Positions 27,597 to 36,626 are shown, numbered from the stretch's first letter. The stretch: 64,000 nt of DNA from Moritella sp. Urea-trap-13 (GCF_002836355.1 NZ_PJCA01000031.1:1116001-1180000); one strand, 5' to 3'. Numbers and translations: made by a program. Notes: a model not told the origin generated them from the letters alone.

Positions 27597-28046
27597 TCAC
27601 ACAGTAAGCTCCATGGGTACATAGCGGATACCATTAATACTCTGCTCCTCCGACATCGCTATAAAGCCTACTTTGCTATAAAACCCAAGTGCGTAGATAG
27701 AGGCTTTAACGCGAATTAATCTTGCCCCACTAATGGTTTTCATTGCCTCGACGAGTTGTTTCGCAACACCAAAACCATGATATAGAGTCTTCACATAAAG
27801 TTGACCAATATAGTTTCCTTCTCGCCAAGCTATGTAACCAATAATCTCATTGCCAATAACGGCCTTAACCGCTGAATAAACGTCGGTATTAATTACCTGT
27901 TCGATATCAGATTTAAGCGCACTTCTAATGGCTTCCTTACCCTGTTTATCCAGCAAAGGTACAACATGTTCTTCATTAACTGACACTGCTAATACAAGGA
28001 GCGTATCGAGATCCTTGAGAGTCACTTTTTCAAACGAAAATTCCAT
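27597..28046 (-). CDS. GNAT N-acetyltransferase
   Basis: A 149-residue acetyltransferase. The start at 28046 (MEFSFEKVTLKD) follows AGGA; the longer frame to 28112 has no ribosome-binding site. The acetyl-CoA loop region reads IGQLYVKTLYHGFGVAKQLVEAM and the C-terminal strand IYALGFYSKVGFIAMSEEQ, both typical of the fold. Substrate unknown. It lies beside the decayed DSD1 gene, convergent with it, without a clear terminator. Confidence 0.82.
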   Translation of the reverse strand: MEFSFEKVTLKDLDTLLVLAVSVNEEHVVPLLDKQGKEAIRSALKSDIEQVINTDVYSAVKAVIGNEIIGYIAWREGNYIGQLYVKTLYHGFGVAKQLVEAMKTISGARLIRVKASIYALGFYSKVGFIAMSEEQSINGIRYVPMELTV

Positions 28047-28295
28047 TTTTAATCCTGTGGTGTTGTCTGTTGAATGAAGACGACCTGCGCAGCGTAAAAT
28101 AACAGCGTGCATCTAAAACTTTATTTTTCTTTATTTATTTATTGATAAACAATAGTTTATCAATTTTGGAAAGTAAGGTAAACGACCCCTTTATTAACCG
28201 ACATGACATTAGTCAATTACTTGAATTAAACACTTGGTTATAGTGGTTGAGTATTTTGCTTAACACTAAATTAATCGAATAAAGAGGATATTATT

Positions 28296-28376
28296 ATGAG
28301 TTGTTGTGGTGGCTGCGGCGGACAAGATCATGAAGAAACTAAGAAAGTTGAAGAAACAGAACAAGATTCAGAGTAG
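28296..28376 (+). CDS. Cysteine/glycine-rich microprotein (CCGSCS-motif-like)
   Basis: A 26-residue ORF: MSCCGGCGGQDHEETKK followed by an acidic tail. AAAGAGG lies eight bases upstream of the ATG and a terminator follows 27 bases after the stop, so it is a compact expression unit. I recall short marine-gammaproteobacterial proteins with a CCGSCS motif at the N-terminus; this looks related. The three cysteines (3, 4, 7) and one histidine suggest metal binding. Function unknown. Confidence 0.65.
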   Translation: MSCCGGCGGQDHEETKKVEETEQDSE

Positions 28377-28401
28377 TTAATAATACTGACTCTTTAAATA
28401 A

Positions 28402-28432
28402 AGACCTTACTTATCATTAGTAGGGTTTTTTG
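28402..28432 (+). terminator. Rho-independent terminator
   Basis: CCTTACT pairs with AGTAGGG (one G-U) over TTATCATT-like loop, then TTTTTT. Ends the microprotein transcript. Confidence 0.8.
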
Positions 28433-28446
28433 CTATAAGGGCTTCG

Positions 28447-29079
28447 CTAAAAAGGGGTCGCTAATACTTGCGTCCAATAAATCCCGTAATAGGAATTTTT
28501 ATTGCTATAAGACGCCATACCCATCTGCGAATACTCCGCATCCATAATATTCAAGCAATGCCCTTTACTGCCTAACCAACCATTAATCACCACACTCGCT
28601 TCAAGCTGACCTGCAGCAATATTTTCTCCCGCTGCACGCCAATTATACCCCGCAGCATAAGTACGCTCCCCGACTCGATTACCTTGTTTATCTCGATGAT
28701 TAAAGTAATCACCTTCTGCCATGTTTTGTGAATGAGCATAAGCCGATTGCTGTAATTGCTCATTCCATATCACAGGGGCCACGGCAGGCATTTTGCGATT
28801 ACCGCAAGTATAACCGCCTACACGCGCAGCATTCACTGCGGCTAACATCTTACGTTTAAAGCCGGGCGTTGGCTCTGGACCAAGCCTTCGAGTTGGCTTT
28901 GAGATAGCTGGTGTAACTTGCTCAATCGCTTTATCCGGTGATACAGCCTCGCTATTAGTATTATCATATCGACCATCGCTGGCACATGCGCTTAGCAATA
29001 CGGCCATCGCACAAGTCATGCTCCATTTCGACATCGCTTTCGATTGAAGTTTCACTTTAACTCGTCCAAATTTGATCAT
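28447..29079 (-). CDS. CAP-domain (SCP/PR1-like) lipoprotein
   Basis: An exported 210-residue protein. The N-terminus ends in a lipobox (VLLSACAS), so it is probably a lipoprotein; the signal region is long if the ATG at 29079 is used, where GAGGG sits three bases upstream, and an internal ATG at 29034 is the alternative. The CAP domain spans about residues 75-208, with the conserved HSQNMAEGDYFNHRDKQG, GYNWRAAGENIAAG and SKGHCLNIMDAEYSQMGMA motifs (His, Glu, His ligands). The role in bacteria is mostly unclear; envelope binding or stress have been proposed. Followed upstream on the same strand by an unknown gene. Confidence 0.88.
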   Translation of the reverse strand: MIKFGRVKVKLQSKAMSKWSMTCAMAVLLSACASDGRYDNTNSEAVSPDKAIEQVTPAISKPTRRLGPEPTPGFKRKMLAAVNAARVGGYTCGNRKMPAVAPVIWNEQLQQSAYAHSQNMAEGDYFNHRDKQGNRVGERTYAAGYNWRAAGENIAAGQLEASVVINGWLGSKGHCLNIMDAEYSQMGMASYSNKNSYYGIYWTQVLATPF

Positions 29080-29121
29080 TCACCCTCTCATTCTTATCTA
29101 CGTTGCGGTATAGCTGCAGTG

Positions 29122-29904
29122 TCATGACGACTTCAATTCAAATAGCTGTTGTAAACGCGCTGGTTGTCGATCAATTTGCTTTAATGCTTGTTTAAAATCA
29201 CGCCTTAAATAACCTTTTAAATTACGTGTTGCGTCTCCTGTAGGAATACCTTTCAATCGGCAAAACAAAGCTAATGCAAACACCACGTTGTCTTCTGACA
29301 AGCTTGCTTGTCGATTGGCTTGAGCATTATAACAACTGCCACAGCCGCCTCTAAAAGTATAAGCAGAGTTCGCCATCATCACACCAAAACCCATAAAAAT
29401 AGCCACGATCTCGGTGCTGGTATTAAAATCCTCAGCGCCACCCGGTGGTAATTGCTGTGACTGTGCCACCACATGTTGCGCTAAGTGATGGGCATAACTA
29501 GAGGCTAAATCACCCGGTTTAGATGCTTGTTGTGGATTATACGTCATCGCCAAAGGCTGAGCTGCCACTAACGCAGGTAAGGTGCTTATCCCTGAAGAAT
29601 TTCGTTGCACAGCGGATAAATCAAGTAATGCTGGCGGTTGCGGACTAAATAATTGCGGTGCTTGTAATTGTAGCGGCCAATGACTCAACCCAGCATATTT
29701 GACCACATGGTTAAAGATGGTTTCAGCCATGCCTTGACGACTGTCGATATTACCCGGAAAGAAGTCATTAGTTGGTTGGATCAACTGACTGCGCTGAAAG
29801 AATTCTTGTTGGTCGAAATGAGTTAACGCCCACTCAAAAGTGTCAAACATCCATTCACAACTGTCGTCATCAATAAGTGGCTTAAAACGAAAAAAATTCA
29901 GCAT
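29122..29904 (-). CDS. Conserved-looking hypothetical protein with HHxxxH motif
   Basis: 260 residues, cytoplasmic, not recognised with certainty. Residues 137-145 read YAHHLAQHV, then EIVAIFMGFGVMMANSAYTF (165-184), a GGCGSCYN cysteine knuckle (186-193) and SEDNVVFALALFCRLKG (203-219). This arrangement (a HExxH-like helix, a downstream Glu, then an ANA...F and ALALF helix) recalls zinc-binding hypothetical proteins of other bacteria, but the catalytic Glu of HExxH is not in place (HHLAQH). The middle is Gln- and Pro-rich. It lies 42 bases upstream of the CAP lipoprotein gene on the same strand, so they may share a transcript. Confidence 0.6.
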   Translation of the reverse strand: MLNFFRFKPLIDDDSCEWMFDTFEWALTHFDQQEFFQRSQLIQPTNDFFPGNIDSRQGMAETIFNHVVKYAGLSHWPLQLQAPQLFSPQPPALLDLSAVQRNSSGISTLPALVAAQPLAMTYNPQQASKPGDLASSYAHHLAQHVVAQSQQLPPGGAEDFNTSTEIVAIFMGFGVMMANSAYTFRGGCGSCYNAQANRQASLSEDNVVFALALFCRLKGIPTGDATRNLKGYLRRDFKQALKQIDRQPARLQQLFELKSS

Positions 29905-30022
29905 TGGTTGTCTTTAAAGTGATAATTAGATAACAAACATCATATCCTAACTATCAATATCGACCAATAAACCAATGCCAATTTTTACTGACGAGTGACT
30001 AACTCGTCAGTTTATCTGCCTT

Positions 30023-30916
30023 TTACAGTTGCTTCACCGTATAACCAGCCGCTTGCAATTGCTGTAATAAACCATCTTTACCGACTAAATGCAGCGTGCC
30101 TACCAATACCAACTCCGTCTGTTGGTTGTTAAACATAGCTTCAATTTGCGGCATCCAATTATTATTACGCTGCACTAACAGTGATTGATAGATGTCAGGA
30201 AAATCGGCAATTAAAGGAGTAATAGCAAGATCAACTAGCGCTTGAGGATCACCATCCCGCCACGCGGTTTTCATCTCAGTCATAAACGTCGGTAATGTTT
30301 TGATATCTTCAAGACTATAACGGATCAGTTCGTCTTCTTTACCTTTTCCCAGGCCTGCAATAAACGCTAATTGTTCCTCTACCGTCTCTAATTTACCTAA
30401 CGCTTTACCGTCAGTAACAGCTTTTTCGTTATAGTGTTTATCAACTCCAATACCAGTAAAGTTAAGTCTTTGCAGCTCAACCATGGTTAACATTAACGAG
30501 ATCATACTGGGTTTAAAGTTATTAATAACTTGCATACCAATACCACGAGACTCACAAAATGCTGCCAACTGCTGGTATGTATCAGGGCTTAAATGTTGCG
30601 TTACATCTTGGCCTTTAGGATAACTCAGCTCGCTTAACATGCTTTGCTGAAACTCAGGGCTGTCTAATTTCGCCATATCCGTTTCTAATACCAATACATC
30701 AGTCAATGCATAGGCACGGTCAAATTCAACGGGTAAAGGATAATCTTCAGCCGTTAAAACGTGTACAGTGCCACCTAAGTAGATACTGTTTTTACCGTTA
30801 CTGTTTGTACTGTTATCTACCCGAATAATTTCCCAAACCGATGAGGTTGCGTGTGCAGAATTAGCGGCACCCAAAAGTAGCATCGAAAAGACATAACATA
30901 ATTTAGCTATTTTCAT
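30023..30916 (-). CDS. TraB/GumN family exported protein
   Basis: 297 residues from ATG 30916, which follows AGAGG at good spacing. It has a signal peptide (MKIAKLCYVFSMLLLGAANSAHA). The TraB/GumN fold shows twin GxxH motifs: LGGTVHVL near the start and VGTLHLVGKDG near the end, with LVLETDMAKLD between. Distant relatives are membrane proteases of the Tiki type, so a metallopeptidase role is possible but not shown. It sits 67 bases downstream of the FetB-like permease on the same strand and could be in that operon. Confidence 0.85.
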   Translation of the reverse strand: MKIAKLCYVFSMLLLGAANSAHATSSVWEIIRVDNSTNSNGKNSIYLGGTVHVLTAEDYPLPVEFDRAYALTDVLVLETDMAKLDSPEFQQSMLSELSYPKGQDVTQHLSPDTYQQLAAFCESRGIGMQVINNFKPSMISLMLTMVELQRLNFTGIGVDKHYNEKAVTDGKALGKLETVEEQLAFIAGLGKGKEDELIRYSLEDIKTLPTFMTEMKTAWRDGDPQALVDLAITPLIADFPDIYQSLLVQRNNNWMPQIEAMFNNQQTELVLVGTLHLVGKDGLLQQLQAAGYTVKQL

Positions 30917-30983
30917 TAAAACCTCTAATTTAAAATCGTGTTTATCGCCATGACCATAAGTACAGATATAAGTATTGTACAAT

Positions 30984-31718
30984 TTAGTCTTTAATCGACA
31001 TGACAGGCTTAGTAGACATCACTGGTTTTATCAGAGATAAGAAAAATGCAGCTGAAATAACCGATGAACCAAACAACATGCACATGATCATAATTTGATA
31101 ACGTACCGCAATAAAGGGTGATACACCTGATAAGATCTGCCCTGTCATCATCCCAGGTAATGACACTAATCCCACAGCAAATAAGGCATTAGTGATGGGG
31201 ATTAACGAGGCTTTTAAGGCAATACGCCGTGCCACAAAATAATCTTCACCGCGCGCCATTTCGGCCTGTAAACGTTCGGCAGACAAACTGACACTGTTCA
31301 TCGCATTGGCAAATGCCATCCCTGCTAACGGCACCATGTATTGTGGGCTGTACCAAGGGTCTAACCCAAGCACACCCGCACTCATGACAAATAAGGTAAA
31401 GCCACCACCAAGTGTTACAGACAGTAATGCATACTTGTACATTTTCCAACGCTGTTCAGGCACTGCTCCCAAGGCGATCCAGCTGGAGGCGATCACCATG
31501 ACTAACAACACGAACACCACAATTCCCGCACTATGGGATTCGAAGATGTATGACAAGAAATAACCAATTAGCAATAATTGAATCAGCATACGCGATAATG
31601 CATACAAACCATTTTTAATCGGCAAGCGCCACTGCATTAAAATAACCAGCGCCACCAGCACTGGAATAAACGCAAAGGCTAAATTAGAAAATGAGATCAC
31701 CTGAACGGCGTTGCTCAT
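30984..31718 (-). CDS. FetB-like ABC permease (UPF0014)
   Basis: A membrane permease of 244 residues with about six or seven hydrophobic segments, matching the YbbM/FetB family, which pairs with the ATPase FetA in iron export and oxidative stress resistance. Family text visible: PIKNGLYALSRMLIQLLLIGY, PGMMTGQILSGVSPFIAVRYQIMIM. Its ATG overlaps the stop of the Crp/Fnr gene (ATGA at 31715-31718), so translation is coupled. No FetA ATPase lies in the window; it would have to be elsewhere, or the permease works alone. Confidence 0.85.
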   Translation of the reverse strand: MSNAVQVISFSNLAFAFIPVLVALVILMQWRLPIKNGLYALSRMLIQLLLIGYFLSYIFESHSAGIVVFVLLVMVIASSWIALGAVPEQRWKMYKYALLSVTLGGGFTLFVMSAGVLGLDPWYSPQYMVPLAGMAFANAMNSVSLSAERLQAEMARGEDYFVARRIALKASLIPITNALFAVGLVSLPGMMTGQILSGVSPFIAVRYQIMIMCMLFGSSVISAAFFLSLIKPVMSTKPVMSIKD

Positions 31719-32434
31719 GAATTGCCACCCATCACTGCTTGCACTGGAATATCAGAAGCTGCATACAAGGCATCAATATTGATAATACGAATATGGCCTC
31801 TTTTCTCTTCGATTAGGCCTTCTTTAGCTAGTTTTTTCAGTAACCGCGAAAAAGTTTCCGGTTGGATAGACAACAGTGACGCCAGTGTGCGTTTCGGTAT
31901 ATCGAGTTCGATAACGCCTTCATTTCCGTCTTTGTTTTGAATATTCTGCATTAAGAATAACAACAAACGGTTCTTCGCATTTTCCACCGATAACATTTCA
32001 ATTTCAGAAAGGTTATGGTGCAAACGAATACTCATATTCGCCATAATTGCGATGCCCGCTTCAGGGTTACTTTTAAGTATTTTAAGATAGGTACTATTAT
32101 CAAACGCGATTAATTCACTTGTCGATACCGCTTGTGCAGCAACAGGATAGAAGGGTTTATTCTTAAACATCAGTGCTTCAGCAAAAGTATTTCCTTCGCG
32201 CATCACTTCAACCACTTTCTCTTGGCCACTTGGACTGGTGCGGTAAATTTTAAGGTGTCCCTGTAGCACGAGATAAAAACAATTGGCTTTATCGCCTTGA
32301 TGGAACACGTTTTCTAATGGCTCAACTGTATATGTTTTGGCAGTACTGAATAACTGCTTAAATTCAACATCGGTAAGTGCTGAGAACAAATGGTGAGCAG
32401 ATACTATGTCGATGATACGGGTGTCGGTGATCAT
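31715..32434 (-). CDS. Crp/Fnr family transcriptional regulator
   Basis: 239 residues from ATG 32434, where GGA lies five bases upstream. The cyclic-nucleotide-like sensor domain comes first (about 10-125; FHQGDKANCFYLVLQGHLKIYR, GNTFAEALMF) and the winged helix-turn-helix last (PKRTLASLLSIQPETFSRLLKKLAKEGLI). It lacks the N-terminal cysteine cluster of Fnr, so it is no Fe-S sensor; the wording is closest to Dnr-like regulators, which sense nitric oxide or redox. Its stop overlaps the FetB start. It probably controls that permease and perhaps itself. Confidence 0.88.
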   Translation of the reverse strand: MITDTRIIDIVSAHHLFSALTDVEFKQLFSTAKTYTVEPLENVFHQGDKANCFYLVLQGHLKIYRTSPSGQEKVVEVMREGNTFAEALMFKNKPFYPVAAQAVSTSELIAFDNSTYLKILKSNPEAGIAIMANMSIRLHHNLSEIEMLSVENAKNRLLLFLMQNIQNKDGNEGVIELDIPKRTLASLLSIQPETFSRLLKKLAKEGLIEEKRGHIRIINIDALYAASDIPVQAVMGGNS

Positions 32435-32701
32435 GAAATCCAACTTTTAATGCGGTTGTTATCTAGCGATGAATGCGGTGTATTCGACATCGATTAGAAG
32501 ATAGGGTTAAACAAATGATAATAGGTAATATAATGCCATGATTTTGGTTTTAAACAAACCGCACATTAGTGACGCACTCTCACATAATAACCGCAAAATT
32601 GACCTCTTACCCAAAAAGTCGTGGTTTTATCTATTTTTAATATCAATGACGTTTCCTTTATGCTACCTTCCAGCCGTTTATTTAAAAATGGAGATAAAAT
32701 A

Positions 32702-33955
32702 ATGCAAATTTTGCAAGGTCTACAGATGCTATTCGTCGCATTTGGTGCCCTAGTACTGGTTCCCCTGCTTACAGGTCTGGATCCAAATGTCGCACTTTTC
32801 GGTGCCGGTCTCGGTACGTTGGTTTTTCAAGTTGTAACTAAACGTTCTGTTCCTGTTTTTCTTGCTTCTTCTTTTGCTTTTATTGCCCCGATCATGTTCG
32901 GTGTGCAAACCTGGGGCATAGCTAGCACCATGGGTGGCTTAATGGCAGCGGGTTTCACCTATGTATTATTGTCGGCAGTGATTAAATTCCGCGGTGTGGC
33001 AATTATTCATAAATTATTACCTCCTGTTGTGGTTGGTCCGGTGATCATGGTGATTGGCCTTGGTTTGTCTCCTGTTGCCGTCAACATGGCTATGGGTAAA
33101 ACTGGTGACGGTGCAATACAGCTAATAGATAATGAAGTCGCGATCATTATTGCTGCTATCTCATTATTTACCACAATTGCAGTCAGTGTGTTTGGCCGAG
33201 GTCTACTTAAACTGATCCCAATTATGGCTGGTATTGTTGCAGGTTATATTGCTAGCCTAGCTTATGGCATTATTGACTTTGCACCTGTTAGCCAAGCAAG
33301 TTGGTTAGCACTACCAAACTTTACTTACCCAGAATTTAACATCAATGCCATCTTATTTATGATCCCCGTTGCGCTAGCACCTGCGATTGAGCATGTCGGT
33401 GATATTCTGGCTATTTCCAATGCCACAGGTAAAGACTATCTGAAAAAACCTGGCTTACATCGTACCCTTGCTGGTGACGGACTAGCAACAATGGCTGCAT
33501 CTATGTTTGGTGCGCCGCCAAATACCACATACAGTGAAGTAACTGGCGCAGTGATGCTAACCAAAGCATTTAACCCTGTCATCATGACATGGGCGGCTGT
33601 GATCGCACTGGTATTGGCATTTGTTGGCAAACTCGGCGCGTTACTGCAAACCTTCCCGATACCTGTGATGGGTGGCATCATGATCTTACTGTTCGGTACA
33701 ATCGCAACAGTTGGTCTGAATACCTTAATTACCAATCGTGTTGACCTGCATAAGTCGCGCAATTTAATCATTGTGGCGGTGACATTAGTATTCGGTATTG
33801 GTGGTATGGCATTTGGTGTTGGCGATTTCAGCCTGCAAGGTGTTAGTCTATGCGGTATCGTGGCTATTATCTTAAACTTAGTATTACCTGATGATTTAGG
33901 TGATAACCATGTGGTTGATAAAGTAGAAATAGATACCGAAGTTAGTGCTAAATAA
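32702..33955 (+). CDS. Uracil-xanthine permease, NCS2 family
   Basis: An inner-membrane nucleobase:H+ symporter of 418 residues, near the length of E. coli UraA (429). The start at 32702 (MQILQGLQMLFVAFGALVLVP) follows GGAG; the longer frame adds 27 residues without support. Visible are LVPLLTGLDPNVALFGAG, the APAIEHVGDILAISN helix, the PPNTTYSEVTGAVM motif and the IPVMGGIMILLFG re-entrant region, all of the NCS2 fold. Uracil is the best guess; xanthine or uric acid is possible. Ends in a strong terminator. Confidence 0.85.
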   Translation: MQILQGLQMLFVAFGALVLVPLLTGLDPNVALFGAGLGTLVFQVVTKRSVPVFLASSFAFIAPIMFGVQTWGIASTMGGLMAAGFTYVLLSAVIKFRGVAIIHKLLPPVVVGPVIMVIGLGLSPVAVNMAMGKTGDGAIQLIDNEVAIIIAAISLFTTIAVSVFGRGLLKLIPIMAGIVAGYIASLAYGIIDFAPVSQASWLALPNFTYPEFNINAILFMIPVALAPAIEHVGDILAISNATGKDYLKKPGLHRTLAGDGLATMAASMFGAPPNTTYSEVTGAVMLTKAFNPVIMTWAAVIALVLAFVGKLGALLQTFPIPVMGGIMILLFGTIATVGLNTLITNRVDLHKSRNLIIVAVTLVFGIGGMAFGVGDFSLQGVSLCGIVAIILNLVLPDDLGDNHVVDKVEIDTEVSAK

Positions 33956-34002
33956 TTAACGACTGCGGTTAATGATTATTTACAGTTTATGACTATTTAA
34001 AT

Positions 34003-34048
34003 AAAAAGCAGGTGAACGCTGATATGTATCGGTTATCACCTGCTTTTT
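34003..34048 (+). terminator. Terminator of the NCS2 permease
   Basis: AAAAAGCAGGTGA pairs with TCACCTGCTTTTT over a 20-base loop, then T-run. Confidence 0.88.
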
Positions 34049-34169
34049 TAGTATGCGCCGCATAAGATCTTGGATTAACCTTATTAATAACAGTCACTAA
34101 AATAGGCATTTTAGGGTCAAGTAATGTAAAATTTGTAACATCAGACATAGCATAATCACGAGGCAAAAA

Positions 34170-34460
34170 GGCGAACTGTAGGCACTCCTGTTCGATAGCC
34201 GTGATGGTGGTATCAGCAGCCTCTGCACAAAGGGTTCAGATCCTGGCGGCAGTTGATTCCAGCAGGTGTTTGTCACTGCCGACAAGGCCGACCGCTAAGG
34301 TAGTACGTTGCCATTTATCCTGATAACCCACCTCTGCCACAGAAGCATTGAATTTACTACGGATGTGATCCTTGAGTCCACGTACCTCGCGTCGTTTGTC
34401 TTTCAGCGATTGAGCATGAGGGATCATAAGTTCGATGGTCAACAAGGTGACGAAGCAGGT
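34170..34460 (-). pseudogene. DUF503 (YlxP-like) pseudogene
   Basis: The minus strand reads LLTIELMIPHAQSLKDKRR, then FNASVAEVGYQDKWQRTTL and SDKHLLESTAARI, all text of the DUF503 family, usually about 95 residues. A TGA at 34236-34238 breaks the frame, but the same frame goes on with CAEAADTTITAIEQECL, the family's C-terminus. The N-terminus has a TAA just upstream and no ATG. A nonsense mutation plus lost start make this a pseudogene. Confidence 0.8.
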
Positions 34461-34835
34461 TTACCGTTGATAGAATACCCCACTAGACATTTTAGATTTC
34501 GCATGTAAAAGCTATAGCCGACAACAACTACTTTCACAACACTGGTAAAGCAAAAACTAGCGTTATCTGGTTTCAAGATTGCTACAGATATTCACGATGA
34601 CTTGCTTGGCATCAAGTGATAAGACTAGATTTATGCCTGATCTTTACTATATTTTCAATTGCGAGGCACAGATTATTAGGCTGGCAATCAATGTACACAT
34701 AAAGGGGGCAAACCTGTCTTAAGCTTTGCCACCCAATAGCAGAGCATCCATGACTGCTGCCCGATACTAACCTCGCAGTTCCCTTATAAGCAAATAGGCT
34801 ACACGAGATAAAATACCGATAAAGGAGATAGCTAA
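34461..34835. other. Intergenic region with possible gene debris
   Basis: About 375 bases without an intact gene. A short open frame around 34545-34621 (+) reads like protein (KLALSGFKIATDIHDDLLGIK) but I recognise no family. With the DUF503 pseudogene this marks a decaying patch just before the large secreted protein. Confidence 0.35.
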
Positions 34836-36626
34836 ATGAAATATTTATTATCTTTGGGTGTGTTATTTATCACTTTAATTCTCCCCTTGCCATCAAACTC
34901 AATTGACTGGCCAGGATGCAGCGTAGAAAATGAAAATTGTATCCCTAATCTCATCTTAAACAACAGCTTTGAAGAAGGTGACTATTCCCCGACAGAAACC
35001 CCAACGTCTTGGGGAAAAGACGCATGGCGGTTCTCATCTGCCATTTTCACCTGGGATGATACCCAGGCACGAATAGGTGATAAGAGTGTAAAGATTGATG
35101 CGCCAGTTACCAATGACGCAAGGTGGATCCAAACGGTCGATGTTGAATCCAACAGCTGGTACTCCCTGTCCGGTTGGATAAAAACGGAGAACGTTGCAAC
35201 TTCTCCAGGTGCCAGTTTGTCGCTATTAGGCCCCCGACACTGGGAACATTCAACCGGCGTATTTGGCAGCCAAGATTGGACTCCCAACAGCCTGCTATTT
35301 AGCTCCGATGATGATATACAGATTATCATCGGTGCCCGTCTTGGCGCAACAGGCGGGGATACTACCGGCACAGCCTGGTTTGATGATCTGCAACTCAAAC
35401 GGCTTGTTCCTATGGACCCAGCTCCAAGCTGGAAGATCCTTATACTTATCTATCAAAACACCGATTTTCAGATGACTGATGGTGAAGGCATCTTCCACCA
35501 TTACGTTGCGTCTATGACCCAGGATGAAATGGATCGGGCCACAGAGGCTGCCACAGCATTTGTTGAAACCGATATTCCTGCCTTGACCAGTGGTAATATG
35601 ATCCCTGAGATAACCGTTCGATACCCGGATCATGCACTAACTCAACTCAGTCCAGTTGGTAGCGGCTGGTGGCCGTCAAAGATAGATACCGCTTCGGATC
35701 GTGATCCGCGATTTGATTCCGTGATTGTGATTTGGGACACTAGGGCAACCGATACAGAGACTGGCGAAGATACCTGGATCGGATTTGCTGATGGTCTCGC
35801 AGCGCACACGGGTACAGGCCAAACGTATGTCTCGATGCAAATTGATGCTGCCATAGCCCGTGGCCACCGCAACGTGTTTAAGCATGAATGGGGCCATTCC
35901 ATCCTCTTTCATTTTGATGCTATGGGGATAACACCCAAACCCACCGTCGGCAACCATGCGGAGCCAAAACAGTATGTCAATTGCGAAACAGGTGAATTCT
36001 ATGTTTGGGTGGATGAAAACGCACAAAATCCGAATATTCCAAATTCCATCTATAATAATGAATCAGGGTTTACCCATGACTATTACTCAGGTACCACGGC
36101 TACCGCAGAACAGCCCGAAATCTGTCTGGGCATAACATCAGATGCATGGGCAATGGGTGGGCCTGTTAGTAATTCTGCCAACATAGCTGCTCTTCCTGAC
36201 GCAATTGACGTTGACATCAAGGTTAAACTCGGTAACAGCCACAACGTCATCAACCCGCGTAAACGAGGCAAAATTTGGGTCGCTATCTTGTCAGACGATG
36301 ACCCTGATTTGCCGTTTTATCCCGCATCACAAATCGATGTATCCAGCGTTGAATTTGGCCCCGACGGCGCACAAGCAAAACGCCACAAAGAACGTGATAT
36401 TAATGACGACGGGATTGACGACCTGTTACTTAAATTTAAGTTATCACAAACAGGTATAGCTTGCGGAGACAGTGAAGTGACACTAACTGGTGAAACATTT
36501 GACGGTCAGCTCCTTACCGGAACCGATTCTATCCAGACGGTAGGATGCAGGAAGAAAAGTAGGCATGATGATGACGTTTATAAGGAACGTAACAGAAAAC
36601 GTCATGACTATGTTCACCGCAACTAG
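34836..36626 (+). CDS. Large secreted protein: CBM-like module, HExxH metallopeptidase-like domain, C-terminal marine domain
   Basis: 596 residues with a signal peptide (MKYLLSLGVLFITLILPLPSNS). Residues about 37-190 look like a carbohydrate-binding jelly-roll (NLILNNSFEEGDY, WYSLSGWIKTENV, GTAWFDDLQL). Residues about 195-450 hold the zinc-peptidase motif HEWGH at 350-354. Residues about 455-572 form a domain (VINPRKRGKIWVAIL, DINDDGIDDLLLKF, TGIACGDSEVTLTGETFDG, GTDSIQTVGC) that I have seen at the ends of many secreted marine proteins; DxNDDGxxD is likely a Ca2+ loop. The tail is basic and His-rich (RKKSRHDDD to the end). The start follows AAGGAG. No close known enzyme comes to mind; it may be acquired. 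Confidence 0.7.
   Translation: MKYLLSLGVLFITLILPLPSNSIDWPGCSVENENCIPNLILNNSFEEGDYSPTETPTSWGKDAWRFSSAIFTWDDTQARIGDKSVKIDAPVTNDARWIQTVDVESNSWYSLSGWIKTENVATSPGASLSLLGPRHWEHSTGVFGSQDWTPNSLLFSSDDDIQIIIGARLGATGGDTTGTAWFDDLQLKRLVPMDPAPSWKILILIYQNTDFQMTDGEGIFHHYVASMTQDEMDRATEAATAFVETDIPALTSGNMIPEITVRYPDHALTQLSPVGSGWWPSKIDTASDRDPRFDSVIVIWDTRATDTETGEDTWIGFADGLAAHTGTGQTYVSMQIDAAIARGHRNVFKHEWGHSILFHFDAMGITPKPTVGNHAEPKQYVNCETGEFYVWVDENAQNPNIPNSIYNNESGFTHDYYSGTTATAEQPEICLGITSDAWAMGGPVSNSANIAALPDAIDVDIKVKLGNSHNVINPRKRGKIWVAILSDDDPDLPFYPASQIDVSSVEFGPDGAQAKRHKERDINDDGIDDLLLKFKLSQTGIACGDSEVTLTGETFDGQLLTGTDSIQTVGCRKKSRHDDDVYKERNRKRHDYVHRN

Noticed and set aside
34982-36026. Several minus-strand frames of 86-138 codons inside the secreted HExxH gene
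   Set aside because: They overlap a well-supported coding frame with signal peptide and domains, and read as unstructured antisense text.
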